A DNA stretch of 64,000 nt from an uncultured Clostridia bacterium (lineage in GTDB: Bacteria > Bacillota > Clostridia > Oscillospirales > CAG-272). A program made the position numbers and the translations under genes. Location of the stretch: contig CANQMS010000001.1 in the NCBI GenBank assembly GCA_947624995.1, forward strand, positions 157,067 through 221,066, written 5' to 3'. Positions within the stretch are counted from its first letter, which is position 1; each line of letters begins with the position of its first letter. Under the pieces are notes generated by a model that was not told the DNA's origin, did not search any database, and saw only the letters and a program-made list of their open reading frames with translations. Below, one piece after another: positions 20,421 through 31,035 of the stretch.

Positions 20421-22471
20421 TCCCCTTTCCTGTCGGAGGCTTCTTCTGCCTCAAGTGTGTTTTTAAGCGAATCGTCGTAGAATCTGTAATTTCCCTTTGT
20501 AACGCGCTTGACCGCGTAAAGCGCGGCGTCCGCGGCGCGGAACAGCGCGTCGTACGAGGTACCGACGTCGCGGCTCAGCGCGACACCCATCGTCACCGAG
20601 ATGCGGAATCCCTCAAAGTCGCAGCAGATCGCGTGGAAGATACGGTCGATGGTCTTTTCTATGTCCGTCTTGTATTCAAGGAACAGCATGAACTCGTCTC
20701 CGCCCGCGCGGCAGGAGATATCGCTGCCTCTCGTGCTGTCGTGCATGCGCGCCGCGACGCACTTCAGTACCCTGTCTCCGAACTCGTGACCGTAAATGTC
20801 GTTCGCGAGCTTGAAATCGTCGACGTCGAAGAACGCGAGCGCGAAATTGTTTTCGGGTCCGTCCTGCATTCGGAGAATGATCTGTTCGCGCGCGCTCGCA
20901 CGGTTGAGCAGCCCCGTCATCGCGTCGCGCGTAGCGCGCTTTTCGAGCTCCTGCATCTTCTGATGCGAATCGTGTATGTCAAGGACCGTGCCGAGCACGC
21001 CTTCGAGCCTCGGGGTGACCTCCTCGGTCCACATCGAGCGCATAACGACACGGCACCACCTGTTCATTCCGTCCATGCGGATCGAGCAGTCGAGCTTGAC
21101 GTCCGGGTGCTCCGGCGTCGTCGTGTGCAGATTGTCAAGCAGCGTCTGCATTGATTCGCTGCCGACAGCGGCGGCGAGCTTCTGATCGTTGATCGGGTCC
21201 ATTATGATCTCGCTGATCCCGAGCTTTTTCGCGCCGAAAACGGAGAGCGTCAGCATCGGGGGCTCGCACGTATACTCGAACTGTATCGCCTCCGCCATAG
21301 TCGCGAAGAAGCTGTTGCGCACCCTCTCCCTGTCGAGCAGGCGGAGCGTGCGCTGCGAGGCGCCGCCCGTGTCGCGCAGCTTTTCCTCGGAAATGCGCAT
21401 GAGCTTATGGCTCCTGATCTCGTCGGGATTCTTGTCGCGCGCCGCGCGGAACTGATCCATGTTTTCGTTCATGCACTCGATGAGCAGCGGATTGAACGCT
21501 CCGCACTCGCCGCGCGTTATCATTGCGATTGCCGCGTCGTGCGTGAACGGCGGCTTATAAACGCGCTCGCTTGTCAGCGCGTCGTAAACGTCCGCAAGCG
21601 CAACGACCTGCGCCGAGATCGGTATATCGTCGCCTACGAGTCCGTCCGGGTACCCGCGCCCGTCATAGCGCTCGTGGTGCCAACGGCAGATCTCATATGC
21701 GATCTTGACGAGCTGCTCCTGTCTGTGTACCGGCAGATCGCTTATCATGTTAGCGCCGATGGCGGAATGGGTCTTCATTATCTCGAATTCCTCGGGCGTG
21801 AGCTTGCCGGGCTTATTCAGGATCTTTTCGTCTATCGCCATCTTGCCGATGTCATGCAGGGCGGACGCGGTGCTTATCATCCCGATATCCGCCATTGTAA
21901 GCTTATATTTGTCCGTCTTCTTCTGGAGGGCGCTGAGCAGAAGATCCGTCAGCGTGCGCACGTGAAGAATATGCAGACCGCTCTCACCGTTGCGGAACTC
22001 CATGATGTGACTCAGAATGTCGATCATCATGTCGTTCTGGCGCTCCTGCTCGTACACCTGATTCTCGACCATGCCGATCAGGCGCTTCTGCTTTGCGTAG
22101 AGCAGCAGCGTGTTCACGACGCGGCGGCGGACGATGAGCGCGTCGAACGGGCGCGCGATAAAATCCGTCGCTCCGAGCTCGTACGCGCGCTCGACGTGCG
22201 TAGAGCTGTTCTCCGCGGAAATGATTATTACGGGAACGGCGTCGATCCAGTCGTTCCTGTTCATAGCTTCGAGAACGCCGAAGCCGTCCAGATTCGGCAT
22301 CACTATATCGAGCAGCAGAAGGGAGAGCTCGGTTATGTGCGTCTTCAGTATCGCCGTCGCCTGAACTCCGTCCTCCGCCTCTATAATGTCATAGTTGTCG
22401 CTGAGCATATCCGCGAGGATCGAACGGTTCATCTCGGAGTCGTCGGCGATCAGTATCTTTTCTCTTTTCAT
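20417..22471 (-). CDS. Response regulator with REC, HD-GYP, PAS-like and GGDEF domains
   Basis: KILIADDSEMNRS..LLDIVMPNLDG; ALHDIGKM + HHERYDGRGYPDG; AGGDEF with upstream RGSD; start at ATG 22471. Confidence 0.93.
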   Translation of the reverse strand: MKREKILIADDSEMNRSILADMLSDNYDIIEAEDGVQATAILKTHITELSLLLLDIVMPNLDGFGVLEAMNRNDWIDAVPVIIISAENSSTHVERAYELGATDFIARPFDALIVRRRVVNTLLLYAKQKRLIGMVENQVYEQERQNDMMIDILSHIMEFRNGESGLHILHVRTLTDLLLSALQKKTDKYKLTMADIGMISTASALHDIGKMAIDEKILNKPGKLTPEEFEIMKTHSAIGANMISDLPVHRQEQLVKIAYEICRWHHERYDGRGYPDGLVGDDIPISAQVVALADVYDALTSERVYKPPFTHDAAIAMITRGECGAFNPLLIECMNENMDQFRAARDKNPDEIRSHKLMRISEEKLRDTGGASQRTLRLLDRERVRNSFFATMAEAIQFEYTCEPPMLTLSVFGAKKLGISEIIMDPINDQKLAAAVGSESMQTLLDNLHTTTPEHPDVKLDCSIRMDGMNRWCRVVMRSMWTEEVTPRLEGVLGTVLDIHDSHQKMQELEKRATRDAMTGLLNRASAREQIILRMQDGPENNFALAFFDVDDFKLANDIYGHEFGDRVLKCVAARMHDSTRGSDISCRAGGDEFMLFLEYKTDIEKTIDRIFHAICCDFEGFRISVTMGVALSRDVGTSYDALFRAADAALYAVKRVTKGNYRFYDDSLKNTLEAEEASDRKGE

Positions 22472-22649
22472 ATGTTTTTCCTCGGTGCAGATTGATACGG
22501 TTGTCCGCCGCCCGAATATCATGCGGGGCACGCGGGATCTGAAGCACGGCTCACAGCGGCGCACGCCGCTGTACATATAAAAGTATATCATACATTTGCA
22601 AGGATTGCAACACATTTTGCGCGCTTCCGGGCATCCCTGCCGAAACATA

Positions 22650-25145
22650 TCAAATATATTTTCCCGTTCTGCTCTCGGGGCACCGGCGCACATCCTCCGC
22701 CGTCCCGCAGACAACGATCCTGCCGCCCTCGAGCCCTCCCCCGGGTCCCATATCTACGATATAGTCTGCGTTCCTGATAACGTCGGTATCGTGCTCGATT
22801 ATTATGACGGTCGCGCCGTTCCCTATCAGGGTGTCAAATACCTTCATGAGCGTGCCGACATCGAGCGGGTGAAGACCTATCGTCGGCTCGTCGAATACGA
22901 AGACGGAGCCTTCCTGCCCGCGCCCTATCTCGCCCGCCAGCTTCAGCCTCTGCGCCTCGCCGCCGGAAAGATTCGGCGTCGCCTCGCCGAGCGTCAGATA
23001 TCCGAGCCCGACATCGTGCAGCGCGCGCAGCCTGCCGTATACGACGCCGAGGTCGGCGCAGACGTCCATCGCCTCGTCGACGCTCATCGCCATGAGCTCC
23101 GGCAGTGAATATTCCTTCCCCGCGCGGTTTTTGCGCTTTATCTCAAACGCGCGCTTTCCGTACCGCGACCCGCCGCACTCCGGGCACGGGATGTCCACGT
23201 CCGGCAGGAACTGCACGTCGAGGCTGACCGTCCCCGTCCCGTCGCAGACCGGGCACCGCAGCGTCCCCGTGTTGTACGAGAAATCGCCCGCCTTATATCC
23301 GCCGTTCTTAGCGTCCTCGGTCTTCGCGAAAATGCGGCGGAGCTCGTCGTGTACGTTGGCGTACGTCGCGACGGTCGAGCGGATGTTTATGCCTATCGGC
23401 GTCGCGTCTATCAGCTTGACTTCACTTATCCCCGGCGCGCTTATGCTGCGGACATGATCCGGCAGCGCTCCCCCCTTTGATGCGGCAGAGAGCGCGGGAA
23501 CGAGTCCCTCGAGCACCGTCGTCGTCTTTCCCGAGCCGGAAACTCCCGTGACGACGGACAGTCTCCCCTTCGGGAACGTGACGCGGAGCGGCTTTACGGT
23601 ATGTATTCCGCCGGCATCCATCTCTATCGCACCGAGCCCGAAGAGACTGTCGCCCGCGTATTTTTCACGCATAACGGGCGCGCTTTCCGGCGAGAGGAAC
23701 CGACCGATCACCGAGCTTTCGCTGCGTTCGAGGTCGGATACGGACCCCTCCGCTATGACGGTACCGCCGTCTGCGCCCGCGCCCGGTCCGAGCTCTATTA
23801 TGTGATCCGACGCGCGGAGCACCTGCGTGTCGTGGTCGACGAGCAAAACGGTATTCCCGTCCGCGACAAGATCGTCCATGACGCCGACGAGCCCCTCTAT
23901 GTTCGACGGGTGCAGCCCTATCGACGGCTCGTCAAGCACGTACAGCACACCCGTCGTCCTGTTCCTGACCGAGCGTGCGAGCTGCGTCCGCTGGCGCTCC
24001 CCCGTCGACAGCGTGGAGGACGCGCGGTCGAGGGACAGATATGAAAGCCCGAGATCGACGAGCCTTTTCGCGACGGCGAAGAACGATTCGCATATGCTCT
24101 TCGCCATCGGACGCATATATTCCGGCAGCGAATCCGGCACGCCCGCGACCCAGACGATCAGCTCCGAAAGCGTCATTTTGCACGCATCCGCGAGGGATAT
24201 CCCGCACAGCCGCGGCGCGCGTGCGCGCTCGGAGAGCCGGGTGCCGCCGCAATCCGGGCAGTCCTCCTGCTTCAGAAACTTTTCGACGCGCTTCATTCCG
24301 GACTCGTCCTTCACCTTTGAGAGCGCGTTTTCAACCGTATATACAGCGTTATAGTACGTAAAGTCGAGCTCGCACGCCTCCTCGGTCTTCTTCGACCTGT
24401 AAAAGATATGCTTCTTCTCCGCCGGTCCGTCAAATACGATATTGCGCTCCGCCTCCGTCAGCTCCGAAAACGGCACATCCGTCCGCACGCCCATGGCACG
24501 GCAGACGTCCGTCATCAGCGACCACATCAGCGAGTTCCACGGCGCGACGGCGCCCTCGTCGATCGAGAGCGTCTCGTCCGGCACGAGCGTCGACCTGTCG
24601 ACGGTGCGAACGACGCCCGTCCCGCCGCAAGTCGGGCACGCGCCCTGACTGTTGAACGCGAGCTCCTCCGCGCCCGGTGCGTGTACGCGCTCGCCGCACA
24701 CGTGGCAGAAAATCGGCTTCTCCGCCGCAACGTCGAGCGTCGGCTCGAGGTAGTGCCCGTTCGGGCAGACGTGGCACGACAGGCGCGAAAACATCAGCCG
24801 CAGGCTGTTGAGAAGCTCGGTCGAGGTGCCGAACGTGCTCCTTATGCCCGGGACGCCGGGGCGCTGGCGCAGCGCGAGCGACGCCGGGATGTAGCGCACA
24901 TCGTCCACCTGCGCTTTCATCGCCTGGGTCATCCTCCGCCTCGTGTATGTCGAGAGCGATTCGAGGTACCGCCTCGATCCCTCGGCGTAGAGCACGCCGA
25001 GCGCCAGCGACGACTTGCCCGAACCCGAAACTCCCGCGATCCCGACGATCTCCCCGAGAGGTATGTCGACGTCTATGTTTTTAAGATTGTGAACCTTCGC
25101 TCCGCGTATCTCGATTTTACGCGGGAATTCTCTTCTGTCCGCCAT
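22650..25145 (-). CDS. UvrA-like ABC ATPase (excinuclease subunit A paralogue)
   Basis: GVSGSGKSSLALGVLYAEGSRRYLESLS, GVSGSGKTTTVLEG, LSTGERQR and LSGGEAQRLKLA signatures, CxxC clusters; 831 aa, shorter than canonical UvrA. Confidence 0.9.
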   Translation of the reverse strand: MADRREFPRKIEIRGAKVHNLKNIDVDIPLGEIVGIAGVSGSGKSSLALGVLYAEGSRRYLESLSTYTRRRMTQAMKAQVDDVRYIPASLALRQRPGVPGIRSTFGTSTELLNSLRLMFSRLSCHVCPNGHYLEPTLDVAAEKPIFCHVCGERVHAPGAEELAFNSQGACPTCGGTGVVRTVDRSTLVPDETLSIDEGAVAPWNSLMWSLMTDVCRAMGVRTDVPFSELTEAERNIVFDGPAEKKHIFYRSKKTEEACELDFTYYNAVYTVENALSKVKDESGMKRVEKFLKQEDCPDCGGTRLSERARAPRLCGISLADACKMTLSELIVWVAGVPDSLPEYMRPMAKSICESFFAVAKRLVDLGLSYLSLDRASSTLSTGERQRTQLARSVRNRTTGVLYVLDEPSIGLHPSNIEGLVGVMDDLVADGNTVLLVDHDTQVLRASDHIIELGPGAGADGGTVIAEGSVSDLERSESSVIGRFLSPESAPVMREKYAGDSLFGLGAIEMDAGGIHTVKPLRVTFPKGRLSVVTGVSGSGKTTTVLEGLVPALSAASKGGALPDHVRSISAPGISEVKLIDATPIGINIRSTVATYANVHDELRRIFAKTEDAKNGGYKAGDFSYNTGTLRCPVCDGTGTVSLDVQFLPDVDIPCPECGGSRYGKRAFEIKRKNRAGKEYSLPELMAMSVDEAMDVCADLGVVYGRLRALHDVGLGYLTLGEATPNLSGGEAQRLKLAGEIGRGQEGSVFVFDEPTIGLHPLDVGTLMKVFDTLIGNGATVIIIEHDTDVIRNADYIVDMGPGGGLEGGRIVVCGTAEDVRRCPESRTGKYI

Positions 25146-25262
25146 ATGTTCCTCCGGCTTTTTTCATGTCTGCATATCCGCGTGTCTTTTGCGGATATTA
25201 TAAAGCACGGCGGGTGAGCACTTGCCCCCGCCGCACCGATATTTTGTATGTTTCCCCGCCTG

Positions 25263-26045
25263 TCAGCCGAAATATCTGACCGCGATTATCGCCGCTCCGA
25301 GCACCGTCAGAACGACGCCGACGGCACGGTTCAGCGTTGCCGGGCTCGCCTTGTTGGCAAACAGCGCCGCTATCCTCGCCCAAAGCAGAGTGAAGACGAC
25401 GCACAGCCCGAGGCATAATATGTCCGGCATTCCGCCGATGGCAAAATGGCTGACGGCGCCGGTCAGCGCCGTAAACGTCATTATGAACACGCTCGTGCCG
25501 ACCGCAGTCTTCAGCTCATATCCGAGCACGCTCGTCAGAAGCAGGAGCATCATCATGCCGCCGCCCGCGCCGATGAAGCCGCATATGAACCCGACGGCGG
25601 CGCCGCTCGCGACGGAGCCGATGACCTGCCTTTTTTTGCTGATGTTCTCCATCGCTTCCTTCGTCGTCATGATCGGCTTCACGATAAATTTTATGCCGAG
25701 CAGCATCGTCATGAAGACGGAGAAGCCGCCCATCGTCGTGTTAGGCACAAGACTCGCGGCAAAGCTGCCGACGAGCGTGAATATCATGACGGTCAGCATC
25801 ATCAAAAGACCGTTTTTTATATCAAGATTTTTGTTTTTCCCGTATGTATACGCGCTGACGGCGGAGGCGAGCACGTCGCTCGCGAGCGCTATACCGACAG
25901 CCTCGTACGCCGGCATTCCGAGGAACGTGATGAGCATCGGGCTGATGACTGCCGCGGCGCTCATCCCGGCAAATCCGGTCCCGAGTCCGGCTCCGAGCCC
26001 GGCGAGAAAGCATATCAGAACCGTAAAAAAGATCCCCATAGGCAA
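25263..26045 (-). CDS. TauE/SafE family sulfite exporter-like membrane protein
   Basis: Multi-TM; GFICGFIGAGGGMMMLLLL motif. Confidence 0.88.
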   Translation of the reverse strand: MPMGIFFTVLICFLAGLGAGLGTGFAGMSAAAVISPMLITFLGMPAYEAVGIALASDVLASAVSAYTYGKNKNLDIKNGLLMMLTVMIFTLVGSFAASLVPNTTMGGFSVFMTMLLGIKFIVKPIMTTKEAMENISKKRQVIGSVASGAAVGFICGFIGAGGGMMMLLLLTSVLGYELKTAVGTSVFIMTFTALTGAVSHFAIGGMPDILCLGLCVVFTLLWARIAALFANKASPATLNRAVGVVLTVLGAAIIAVRYFG

Positions 26046-26095
26046 ATTCCCCCGATAAATACGGTGAATATTTTACCACACGGTGCCTGTTTTTG

Positions 26096-27118
26096 TCAAT
26101 CCTGCCTGTCCCTGAATTCCATGTTTGCGAATATCTTTTCCATCCTGCCGTCCGGGAAGCGTTCGTCGAAAAATTCACCGACTATGCTGTACGGCTCGAC
26201 GCCTTCCGTCCTGCGGGACCAGCGCGTCAGCGCGCCGACCGTCATGAACGAATCGAAGACGAAGAACGCGAGCAGCACCCATGTGACGGTCTTGCCCCAC
26301 ACGTTCGGTATTTTCAGGATGAGCTTTGCCATCACCGGGTAGATGTGCTTTATCCAAAGCACGCCGAGGATGCCCCAGAAGATCGAGTACAGAAGGCAGA
26401 TCCTGCCGTTGAGGTTGAACGGCTGGCTGCTGTAATCCCATGAACGCGTGCCGAACGCCGCCTCCTGAGCCCACGAGCAGGCATATTCGAGCACACTGCC
26501 GACTGCCATCCCGCCGAGAAACGATATCGAGGAGCCGCGGTTGCGGAAGCGGTATAGGCACACGGTCAGGACGACCGCGCCAGCGCCGTAAAGGAGATTG
26601 AACGGTCCGTATACGAGCCCCGAGCGGCTCTCCAGATATCCCTTGTTCACAAGGCACCATAAGAGCTCGATTATGACGCCGACAAAGCTGCCGACAAATC
26701 CTATCAGGAGTATCTTGTATAAATTAAGCCCTTTGGCAAAAGAATCAGAAGCGCTCTCCGCATAGTCTATCTCCGTGTTTGACGGGCGCAGCTCGATCCT
26801 CTTTCCCTGCTTTTTGATGTCCTTCATCCGGGCGTGGAACTCGTCGTTTATCCTGAACATCTCGCGGCTCGCGCGCCCGATATTTGCGGTCGCGCGGCGC
26901 AGAGACGACGCGTGCTCGCGCATCTTTTCGGAGTCCGGCTCGTCTAACATCTGCGGATAGAGCGCCGCCGCCTCGTTTTCCGTTTCCGACACCGCTTCGA
27001 GCAGCCGCAGGCTCTCGTTCTCTATTTTCGAGACGTATTCTGTCTTTTCTTCCGTTTTCACGTTTTCGTCTTTCATGTTTTCACCGTTTTTTGCTTTTGC
27101 CGTTTTCGCTCTGCCCAT
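26096..27118 (-). CDS. CmpB-like putative ABC transporter permease family (PF06541-like)
   Basis: VGVIIELLWCLVNKGYLESRSGLVYGPFNLLYGAGAV and WDYSSQPFNLNGRICLLYSIFWGILG; start may be an internal ATG. Confidence 0.8.
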   Translation of the reverse strand: MGRAKTAKAKNGENMKDENVKTEEKTEYVSKIENESLRLLEAVSETENEAAALYPQMLDEPDSEKMREHASSLRRATANIGRASREMFRINDEFHARMKDIKKQGKRIELRPSNTEIDYAESASDSFAKGLNLYKILLIGFVGSFVGVIIELLWCLVNKGYLESRSGLVYGPFNLLYGAGAVVLTVCLYRFRNRGSSISFLGGMAVGSVLEYACSWAQEAAFGTRSWDYSSQPFNLNGRICLLYSIFWGILGVLWIKHIYPVMAKLILKIPNVWGKTVTWVLLAFFVFDSFMTVGALTRWSRRTEGVEPYSIVGEFFDERFPDGRMEKIFANMEFRDRQD

Positions 27119-27320
27119 ATTTCTCCGATCCTTTGCCGCTGTATTTTTAAAAATTATGTCTGAGTGTTATTTTATAACTTTATATCATAAAAATCAACAG
27201 CCCGTCAATACAATTTCAATGATCGTTGAAATTCACATTTTTTCGTTCAAAGCACCTTGAATCTTGCCCGAAAATGTGTATAATGTTATTAAATATGATT
27301 GAAAGGACCGTTAAACCGAT

Positions 27321-28451
27321 ATGAAAGACCGCGAAACGCTTACTGCGCCGAAGCTCGGATTCGGGCTCATGCGCCTGCCGAAGACTGCGGACGGAAAAAT
27401 AGACATCGCCGAAACGAAAACAATGGTCGATATGTTCATGAGCGCCGGGTTTACATACTTCGACACCGCCTACGTATACGACGGCGGCGCCTCCGAGGCT
27501 GCCGCGCGCGAGGCGCTCGTCGACCGCTACCCGCGGGAGAGCTACACGCTCGCAACAAAGCTGAACGCCTGGATGGCGGCTCATGACGAAGAGAGCGCAA
27601 AGCGCCAGTTCACAACGAGCCTTGAACGCACGGGCGCCGGATACTTTGACTTTTATCTGCTCCACGCGCTCCAGCGCGCAAACTACAAGGTGTATGACAA
27701 ATACGGTCTTTGGGACTTCATGGAGGAAGAAAAATCGCGCGGCAGGATAAAGCACAGCGGATTCTCCTTTCACGCCGACCCCGAGCTCCTTGAGGAGCTG
27801 CTGACGGCGCATCCCGAGGTCGACTTCGTTCAGCTCCAGATAAATTACGCGGACTGGGAAAATCCCGGCGTCGCGTCCCGCCGCTGCTGGGAGATCGCAA
27901 GGGCGCACGGCAAGTCCGTAGTTATAATGGAGCCCGTAAAGGGCGGCGCGCTCGCCGACCCGATCCCCGCGGTGCGCGACATACTGAAGTCCGCCGCCCC
28001 GGACGCGTCACTCGCGTCATGGGCGGTGCGATTCGCGGCGTCGCTTGACGGGGTGCTGACGGTGCTCTCCGGCATGTCGAGCGCCGCGCAGATGGCGGAC
28101 AATCTTTCGTATATGAAGAATTTCCGCCCGCTATCGGAGGATGAGCTCGCAGTCATAAGAAGCGCGCAGGACGCGCTCAACGCCGACCGCTCCGTCATTC
28201 CCTGCACCGGGTGCCGCTACTGCGTCGACGGTTGCCCGTCCGGCATACCGATACCGGACATATTCAAGATCGCGAACAGGCAGAGGGGCAACGAGGCGTT
28301 CCGCGGCAGGCGCGAATACACGATCGTCACGACCGGCAAGGGACTCGCTTCCGACTGCATAGGCTGCGGTCAGTGCGTCGACGCATGCCCGCAGCAGATC
28401 GACGTAACGGCGCGGCTGAGCGAGTGCGCCGAGAAATTTGAAAAGGCGTAA
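27321..28451 (+). CDS. Aldo/keto reductase with C-terminal 4Fe-4S clusters
   Basis: GFGLMRLP, FDTAYVYDGG; CTGCRYCVDGCPSGIPIP and CIGCGQCVDACPQQI. Confidence 0.94.
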   Translation: MKDRETLTAPKLGFGLMRLPKTADGKIDIAETKTMVDMFMSAGFTYFDTAYVYDGGASEAAAREALVDRYPRESYTLATKLNAWMAAHDEESAKRQFTTSLERTGAGYFDFYLLHALQRANYKVYDKYGLWDFMEEEKSRGRIKHSGFSFHADPELLEELLTAHPEVDFVQLQINYADWENPGVASRRCWEIARAHGKSVVIMEPVKGGALADPIPAVRDILKSAAPDASLASWAVRFAASLDGVLTVLSGMSSAAQMADNLSYMKNFRPLSEDELAVIRSAQDALNADRSVIPCTGCRYCVDGCPSGIPIPDIFKIANRQRGNEAFRGRREYTIVTTGKGLASDCIGCGQCVDACPQQIDVTARLSECAEKFEKA

Positions 28452-28467
28452 GGAGGGTCCCATATAG

Positions 28468-29496
28468 ATGGATCCGAAAAAAATTCTGTTTCCGGTCATA
28501 TTCGGGCTCGCACTCACGGCGTATGCCGTGTTTACGCTGCTCGACGCGTTCGTGATCCCCGGGGACATCGTCTCCCCCGACGAGCTTCAGCGAAACACGG
28601 CGCCGGCTGCGACGGCATCCCCGGAACCGGAGCCCGAGCCGCCCGAGAGCACCGGCGCGGTCACAGACGGGACAGGCGGGACCGGACACGTAACGGAGAC
28701 GGAAACGTACCCCGAGACGGAACCCGTGACCGAGCCCGAAACGGAGCCGCCGCCGATGGAGCCCGTCATAACCGAAAACAGCTATATTTGCAAAGAATTC
28801 TCCATCGTCCTCGAGGAGGTCCGCCGGAACAATACGGACATCTATGTCGCCGACATCGTCCTATCCGACGCATCGTATCTGCGCGCGGGACTCGCCGGCG
28901 GCGTCTTCGGGCGGAACATAAGCGGAAAGACATCGAAGATCGCCGAGGAAAACGGAGCCATCCTCGCCGTGAACGGCGACTATTACGGCTTCCGCGATCA
29001 GGGGTTCGTCATGCGCAACGGCTATCTCTACCGCGGCGCGGCAAGAACGGGAAAAATGCGCGACGCGCTCGTCGTATACGGCGACGGAACGCTCGCCGTT
29101 GCAGACGAATCCGAGACGACGGCGGAGGAGCTGATGATGGAGGGCGCCGTTCACATCTTCTCTTTCGGACCCGGTCTGATTTCCGACGGCGAGATCACCG
29201 TCGACAAAAACACCGAGGTCGAGTATTCTCTGCAAAGCAATCCGCGCACCGCGATCGGGCAGATCGGTCCTTTGCACTACGTCCTTATCGTTTCGGACGG
29301 ACGGACCGGGCAGAGCGCGGGACTGACGCTCTACGAGCTCGCTCAGTTCATGGAGGAGCTTGGGTGCGAGACCGCGTACAATCTCGACGGCGGCGGATCG
29401 TCGACCATGTGGTTCATGGGCAAAGTTATAAATGTTCCCTCAGACTGGGGCGCCGAAAGGAGCGTGAGCGACATTGTCTATATCGGAAAAGAATGA
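28468..29496 (+). CDS. Phosphodiester glycosidase (NAGPA-like) family protein
   Basis: AILAVNGDYYGFRDQGFVMRNG, LYELAQFMEELGCETAYNLDGGGSSTMW; N-terminal TM and P/E/T-rich linker. Confidence 0.9.
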   Translation: MDPKKILFPVIFGLALTAYAVFTLLDAFVIPGDIVSPDELQRNTAPAATASPEPEPEPPESTGAVTDGTGGTGHVTETETYPETEPVTEPETEPPPMEPVITENSYICKEFSIVLEEVRRNNTDIYVADIVLSDASYLRAGLAGGVFGRNISGKTSKIAEENGAILAVNGDYYGFRDQGFVMRNGYLYRGAARTGKMRDALVVYGDGTLAVADESETTAEELMMEGAVHIFSFGPGLISDGEITVDKNTEVEYSLQSNPRTAIGQIGPLHYVLIVSDGRTGQSAGLTLYELAQFMEELGCETAYNLDGGGSSTMWFMGKVINVPSDWGAERSVSDIVYIGKE

Positions 29497-29890
29497 CCGC
29501 GGCGTCGCGCCGCGGTCGCTCGGGCTCCGTGTCTACATCCCCGTCACCGTATTCTGCGCCGTTTTCTTTCTCATCTATGACAGATTCTCGCACGGAGTCA
29601 GGTCGCCCTATATGACGTTTCTTTTTGTGCCTCCGCTCGTGCTCGGGCTGCTCCCCTCCGCCGCCGTGCGGATCTTTTCGCGGATCCCGAAGCAGCCGAC
29701 CGTGTCCGCGTACATCTATCACGCCGGTGTCGCGTCATTGACGGTCAGCTTTCTTCTGAGGGGCATCCTCGAGATCGCGGGGACGTCGTCGGAATATCAG
29801 GAATATCTTATGACTGCCGGTGTGCTGCTGCTCATCGCGGGGGCGGTTTTATATCCCATCGCCGCTGTTGCCGGAAAAATCAAAAAATAG
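29474..29890 (+). CDS. Hypothetical four-TM membrane protein
   Basis: Hydrophobic segments; TTG start overlapping the preceding CDS. Confidence 0.6.
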   Translation: MSISEKNDRGVAPRSLGLRVYIPVTVFCAVFFLIYDRFSHGVRSPYMTFLFVPPLVLGLLPSAAVRIFSRIPKQPTVSAYIYHAGVASLTVSFLLRGILEIAGTSSEYQEYLMTAGVLLLIAGAVLYPIAAVAGKIKK

Positions 29891-29895
29891 CCTGT

Positions 29896-29939
29896 GCGGC
29901 GCCCCGCGTTATCACGCTGCGGGCGCCGCGCCGTTTTTT
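29896..29939 (+). terminator. Rho-independent terminator
   Basis: GCGGCGCCCCGC...GCGGGCGCCGC followed by TTTTTT. Confidence 0.8.
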
Positions 29940-30049
29940 CGTTTTGTTCTTGAAATATTGCCGAAAACAGTTGCATTTTTCTCCGTCACGTGATATACTC
30001 TATGGTGATTTGGCAAATCGGACTTCTCTTGAAAATTAAGGAGTTTTTT

Positions 30050-31003
30050 ATGAAAAAAACAGTATTCGGGGCGCGCGGATGCGACCGCGTATCGCCCCGC
30101 ATCATTTTTGTTTCCGTTCTTCTTCTGATCGCCGTCATGCTCACCTCCGTTTCATGCGGGCTCGGCGGCGAGACACACGACACCGTCGCGGCAGCGACGC
30201 CGGGAAGCGGTTCCAATCCTTCCGGCGCCGGGACAAACGCCCCCTCGAATCCGGGTACGAATTCTCCGTCCGATCCGACGGGGACGACAGCGCCCGGCGG
30301 CAGCGAAGGCACGGACACGCCCTCCAAGGGAGACACGGACGCCCCGGCGACCTCCGACGATGAACCGACTCTCACCCCCGGTGCGGCAGAGCTCCCGGAG
30401 GGGACGGCGGAGAGCGGATATCTTGACAAGATAATGTTCTACGGAGACTCAACGACATACGGTCTGCGCTTTTATGAGATATTCGGTTCGAAGACGACCG
30501 ACCGCGTGTGGACTCCAAAGTCGGGTACGCTCGCGCTTTTCAACGCCACAACGGAAAAAATATATGACGCATCCGTCGACGAGGAGTTCACCCTCTCCGA
30601 GATGGCGGCTCGCAAAAAGCCCGAATATCTCATCATAACTCTCGGCGTCAACGGCATTGCCATGATGGACGAGGACTATTTCAAAAGCGAATACATAAAG
30701 GTCATAAACATCATCCGCGAAGCCTCACCGGCAACAAAGATAATCCTTCAGACTATGTACCCCGTTTCGTCGATATATAACCAGACGGACAGTCTCAATA
30801 TGACGAAGATAAAGAACGGGAACAAATGGATCTCCGAAATAGCCGAAGAGACGGGATGCCGCTTCCTCAACTCATTTGACTGGTTCCTCGGCAGCGACGG
30901 TCTCATGGATCCGAAATACGACAACATGGGCGACGGTATGCACTTCAACGCGGACGGCTACAATCACATGCTTGAATTCGTGAAGAGCCATCCCTACCGT
31001 TGA
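30050..31003 (+). CDS. SGNH/GDSL hydrolase family lipoprotein
   Basis: Lipobox TSVSCG; FYGDSTTYG block I, LGVNG, DGMHFNADGY; P/G/T/S-rich linker. Confidence 0.85.
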   Translation: MKKTVFGARGCDRVSPRIIFVSVLLLIAVMLTSVSCGLGGETHDTVAAATPGSGSNPSGAGTNAPSNPGTNSPSDPTGTTAPGGSEGTDTPSKGDTDAPATSDDEPTLTPGAAELPEGTAESGYLDKIMFYGDSTTYGLRFYEIFGSKTTDRVWTPKSGTLALFNATTEKIYDASVDEEFTLSEMAARKKPEYLIITLGVNGIAMMDEDYFKSEYIKVINIIREASPATKIILQTMYPVSSIYNQTDSLNMTKIKNGNKWISEIAEETGCRFLNSFDWFLGSDGLMDPKYDNMGDGMHFNADGYNHMLEFVKSHPYR

Positions 31004-31035
31004 GCCGCGGACAGGCAAAGAGAGGACAGCAGCTT

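Noticed and set aside
21407-22495. 362-aa plus-strand ORF
   Set aside because: Antisense to the REC-HD-GYP-GGDEF gene, no motif support.
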